Shown: in pieces, positions 6,487 through 7,881 of the stretch
Position numbering within the stretch: position 1 is the stretch's first letter
Layout: every line of letters begins with the position of its first letter
NCBI GenBank assembly: GCA_041652335.1
Contig: JBAZHL010000027.1
Coordinates: forward strand, 1-7,881
Reading direction: 5' to 3'
From: 2-01-FULL-49-10 sp041652335
GTDB taxonomy: Bacteria; Patescibacteriota; Kazan-3B-28; UBA10110
Length of the DNA: 7,881 nt
Position numbers and translations under genes: made by a program
The notes under the pieces: generated by a model
What the model saw: the letters and a program-made list of their open reading frames with translations, nothing else
Databases searched by the model: none
What the model was told of the DNA's origin: nothing

Positions 6487-6603
6487 CCCCGTTAGAAGTT
6501 ACCCGGATAGCTCCCAGGATAGTAATCATTTAGCGAAGCGTCATTCGTGGAAATCAGCATTAGACTGATAATCCAAATCCGTCGGACTTCTAACGGGGTT
6601 ATA
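6483..6603. repeat. REP/BIME-like inverted-repeat element
   Basis: The arm CCCCGTTAGAAGT (6487-6499) is repeated exactly in reverse complement at 6586-6598. The match extends outward into TATA on both sides with one extra base (6483-6486 against 6599-6603). The arms enclose 86 bp. Reading inward from each end, CCCCGTTAG is followed by a small imperfect hairpin: AGTTA-CCCGGA-TAGCT (6497-6512, plus strand, one T-G pair) on one side and AAGTCC-GAC-GGATTT (6589-6575, minus strand, one G-T pair) on the other. A third hairpin, ATCAG-CATTAGA-CTGAT, lies at 6553-6569. Two inward-facing units, each a short conserved foot plus a hairpin, resemble paired REP sequences mobilised by RAYT (TnpA-REP) enzymes. 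Alternatives are a MITE, or a structured RNA of about 112 nt closed by a 13-bp stem. No open reading frame lies inside. Confidence 0.65.
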
Positions 6604-6620
6604 CCTGATAACTGCCCCAT

Positions 6621-6652
6621 AAAAAAGCCGGCTCATAGTGGGGTAGAGCCGG
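6621..6652 (-). terminator. Intrinsic terminator of the zinc-ribbon gene
   Basis: CCGGCTC (6652-6646) pairs perfectly with GAGCCGG (6634-6628) around an 11-nt loop, followed after one C by six T (6626-6621). The hairpin begins one base after the TAA stop at 6656-6654. It ends the unit upstream of the inverted-repeat element and indicates that the next gene needs its own promoter. Confidence 0.92.
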
Positions 6653-6653
6653 A

Positions 6654-7214
6654 TTAATAGTAAAGGGAAGGGTCAAGGATAGCGCGCCCTGAGTTATAAT
6701 CTTGTTCGCCCCAGATAGCCAGGGCAGCGATACCCAGTAACGCTAATGTCCAAAGAACAATTCGAGCCAAAAGCTCCCACCGTCGTTGAGAACGACGGTA
6801 GCTGGCGATGCTGGAGTAACGGCCTACTCGATAGGCATAGCGATTGCCATTAAGGCCGAGGATAATGCTAACGATCGGACCACCGATCAAACTAAGCAGG
6901 CCCCACCCAGGCAAACGATGGCACAAACACCACCACCACCCGAAAAGAAAGGCCGGCCAACTCCAGCAATGGCCAAGACCCAGTGGCACCCCGAAATCGT
7001 CCAGATGACGAGGTCGACTGGCTTCTAAACGCCTGCTTGTCTGCTGGCAGTGGAGCTGCTGTTCCCGTTCTCGTTCCTGGCGGTTTTTGATGGTTTCTCG
7101 GTAGGCGCTCAGGCTAACCCCACAGTTAGCACAGTAGCCACCTCCCATCACCGGATCTACCACTATCCTGCCCGTTCTGCAGCGCGGACACGCTGTCTGC
7201 CCATTGATGGACAA
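6654..7214 (-). CDS. Zinc-ribbon membrane protein, TTG start, function unknown
   Basis: The protein has 186 residues. The N-terminus is a zinc ribbon with two CxxC pairs (CPRC at 9-12, CANC at 28-31). A charged Arg/Glu/Gln-rich stretch (38-72) links it to a hydrophobic part with segments at about 85-121 and 149-168. The pattern WPAFLFGWWW...LPGWGLL...GLNGNRYAYR resembles DUF2628-like membrane domains (aromatic-rich helix, then GN-R-Y), but this is pattern memory only. The start is TTG at 7214, chosen because AAGGAGGTGA (7230-7221) lies 6 nt upstream and the next ATG is at codon 23, inside the zinc ribbon. The gene follows murB by 66 bp and ends at a terminator. No clear promoter lies in the 66-bp gap, so it may be cotranscribed with murB. 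The ribbon may bind a protein or nucleic acid at the membrane surface. Confidence 0.82.
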   Translation of the reverse strand: MSINGQTACPRCRTGRIVVDPVMGGGYCANCGVSLSAYRETIKNRQEREREQQLHCQQTSRRLEASRPRHLDDFGVPLGLGHCWSWPAFLFGWWWCLCHRLPGWGLLSLIGGPIVSIILGLNGNRYAYRVGRYSSIASYRRSQRRWELLARIVLWTLALLGIAALAIWGEQDYNSGRAILDPSLYY

Positions 7215-7220
7215 TTAGTC

Positions 7221-7230
7221 TCACCTCCTT
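7221..7230 (-). promoter_or_regulatory. Strong Shine-Dalgarno that fixes the TTG start
   Basis: AAGGAGGTGA is a ten-base match to the anti-Shine-Dalgarno end of 16S rRNA and lies 6 nt before TTG 7214. It is the main evidence that the zinc-ribbon gene starts at TTG and not at the ATG of codon 23. Confidence 0.85.
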
Positions 7231-7280
7231 AATCCCGTGATGTCAACAGCCCAATCTAACACATATTTTGGCGGATCGAG

Positions 7281-7881
7281 CTACTTGGCACTAACATAAC
7301 GAATCTCTGGCTCTAAGGTGATGCCCATCCGCTTTTTGGCCGCAGCGATCACTTTATCAGCCAGTTTTTTGACATCCCTGGACTTCGCCCCACCGATATT
7401 GATCAGAAAATTAGTGTGTTTAGTAGAAATGCGGGCTCCGCCGACCGTTGCTCCTCGCATCCCCGCTTCTTCAACCACCTTCCAGGCCTGCTCGCCCGAT
7501 GGGTTCTTAAAAAAGCTACCAGCGCAGGCGGAGTGTGGATGCTTGCCCCACCGCGACTTTTTCTCCTCTTCGATAGCCTTTAAGATACGACTCTTACTAT
7601 CCGGCACCAATTTAAATCTGGCGCTTAAAACAATCAGGTGCGGCTTAGCCTTCAAGGATGAGCCGCGATAAGCAAAACCCAATTCGTCAGGGCTGATCGT
7701 AGTGATCTCTCCGGTTTTGACGTTGAACAGATCTATATCCAGCAGTGTGTCGGCGATCACCTTGCCATAACAACCGGCGTTACCCACGATAGCTCCGCCC
7801 ACACTCCCCGGGATGTTGGCCAAAAAATCTATTCCACCCAAGTTATACATCGCCGCGTGTTTTACTAACCGGTTTAGAATA
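7281..7881 (-). CDS. murB: UDP-N-acetylenolpyruvoylglucosamine reductase MurB, C-terminal part (5' end outside window)
   Basis: MurB is the FAD-dependent cytoplasmic enzyme that uses NADPH to reduce the enolpyruvyl ether to UDP-N-acetylmuramate, the second committed step of peptidoglycan synthesis. The frame is open from base 7880, giving 199 visible residues. The ATG at 7850 is internal: ILNRLVKHAAM continues the FAD-binding domain. IPGSVGGAIVGNAGCYG (visible residues 23-39) is the flavin-binding signature. FAYRGSSLK (69-77) carries the conserved active-site Arg72. CAGSFFKNP (119-127) carries the proton-donating Ser122, and LEPEIR near the C-terminus carries the active-site Glu. The short spacing fits the type II enzymes, without the E. 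coli-type insertion. It ends at TAG 7281. The 5' part, including most of the first FAD subdomain, is missing only because the window ends. Confidence 0.97.
   Translation of the reverse strand, partial: ILNRLVKHAAMYNLGGIDFLANIPGSVGGAIVGNAGCYGKVIADTLLDIDLFNVKTGEITTISPDELGFAYRGSSLKAKPHLIVLSARFKLVPDSKSRILKAIEEEKKSRWGKHPHSACAGSFFKNPSGEQAWKVVEEAGMRGATVGGARISTKHTNFLINIGGAKSRDVKKLADKVIAAAKKRMGITLEPEIRYVSAK

Noticed and set aside
6614..6645. Pseudoknot between the terminator loop (CCCCA) and TGGGG just downstream of the T-run
   Set aside because: Only five base pairs across the T-run, easily chance; the terminator explains the region without it.
7212..7246. TTGACA at 7246-7241 on the minus strand as a -35 box for the zinc-ribbon gene
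   Set aside because: At 17 bp the -10 position reads TGAGAC and overlaps the Shine-Dalgarno, so no usable -10 box is present.
7281..7850. murB as a complete short gene starting at ATG 7850
   Set aside because: The frame stays open to the window edge and the upstream residues match MurB, so the ATG is internal.
1..7881. TGA recoding as in some Patescibacteria, since none of six stops is TGA
   Set aside because: No in-frame TGA occurs within the genes, so six TAA/TAG stops are compatible with the standard code and chance or bias.

Overview
The window is a densely packed piece of bacterial chromosome. All seven genes are read from the minus strand, so transcription runs from high to low coordinates. 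No phage, CRISPR, transposase, tRNA or rRNA gene is visible, and all complete genes read through without frameshifts.

In transcription order: murB 3' part (7881-7281, peptidoglycan precursor synthesis), a zinc-ribbon membrane protein starting at TTG (7214-6654) closed by a strong intrinsic terminator (6652-6621), a 197-bp gap dominated by an inverted-repeat REP/BIME-like element (6603-6483), a single-pass membrane protein with an NTF2-like C-terminal end (6456-5449), gyrA (5376-2521), a three-helix membrane protein translationally coupled to gyrA (2521-2105), a good sigma-70-type promoter, rpsA encoding a four-domain ribosomal protein S1 with an added helix-hairpin-helix tail (2013-685), and the 5' part of infB encoding a short IF-2 (615-1, cut by the window edge).

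The core genes are housekeeping: translation (rpsA, infB), DNA supercoiling (gyrA) and cell wall (murB). rpsA and infB probably form one translation operon driven from the promoter at 2071-2099. gyrA and the small membrane gene form another unit. The zinc-ribbon gene ends its own unit at the terminator.

A small-genome bacterium, possibly of the Patescibacteria/CPR type, is suggested by the very short IF-2 N-terminus (G1 motif at about residue 100), the four-domain S1 with a helix-hairpin-helix tail, the long basic GyrA tail, the short spacers and the lineage-specific membrane proteins. This is inference, not proof. Stop codons seen are TAA (3) and TAG (3); no in-frame TGA interrupts any gene, so nothing suggests TGA recoding.

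No obviously new multi-gene system is present. The points most worth following are the REP/BIME-like element, the Leu at the classic fluoroquinolone position of GyrA, the basic GyrA tail, the S1-HhH fusion, and hairpins in the leaders of rpsA, infB and gyrA.
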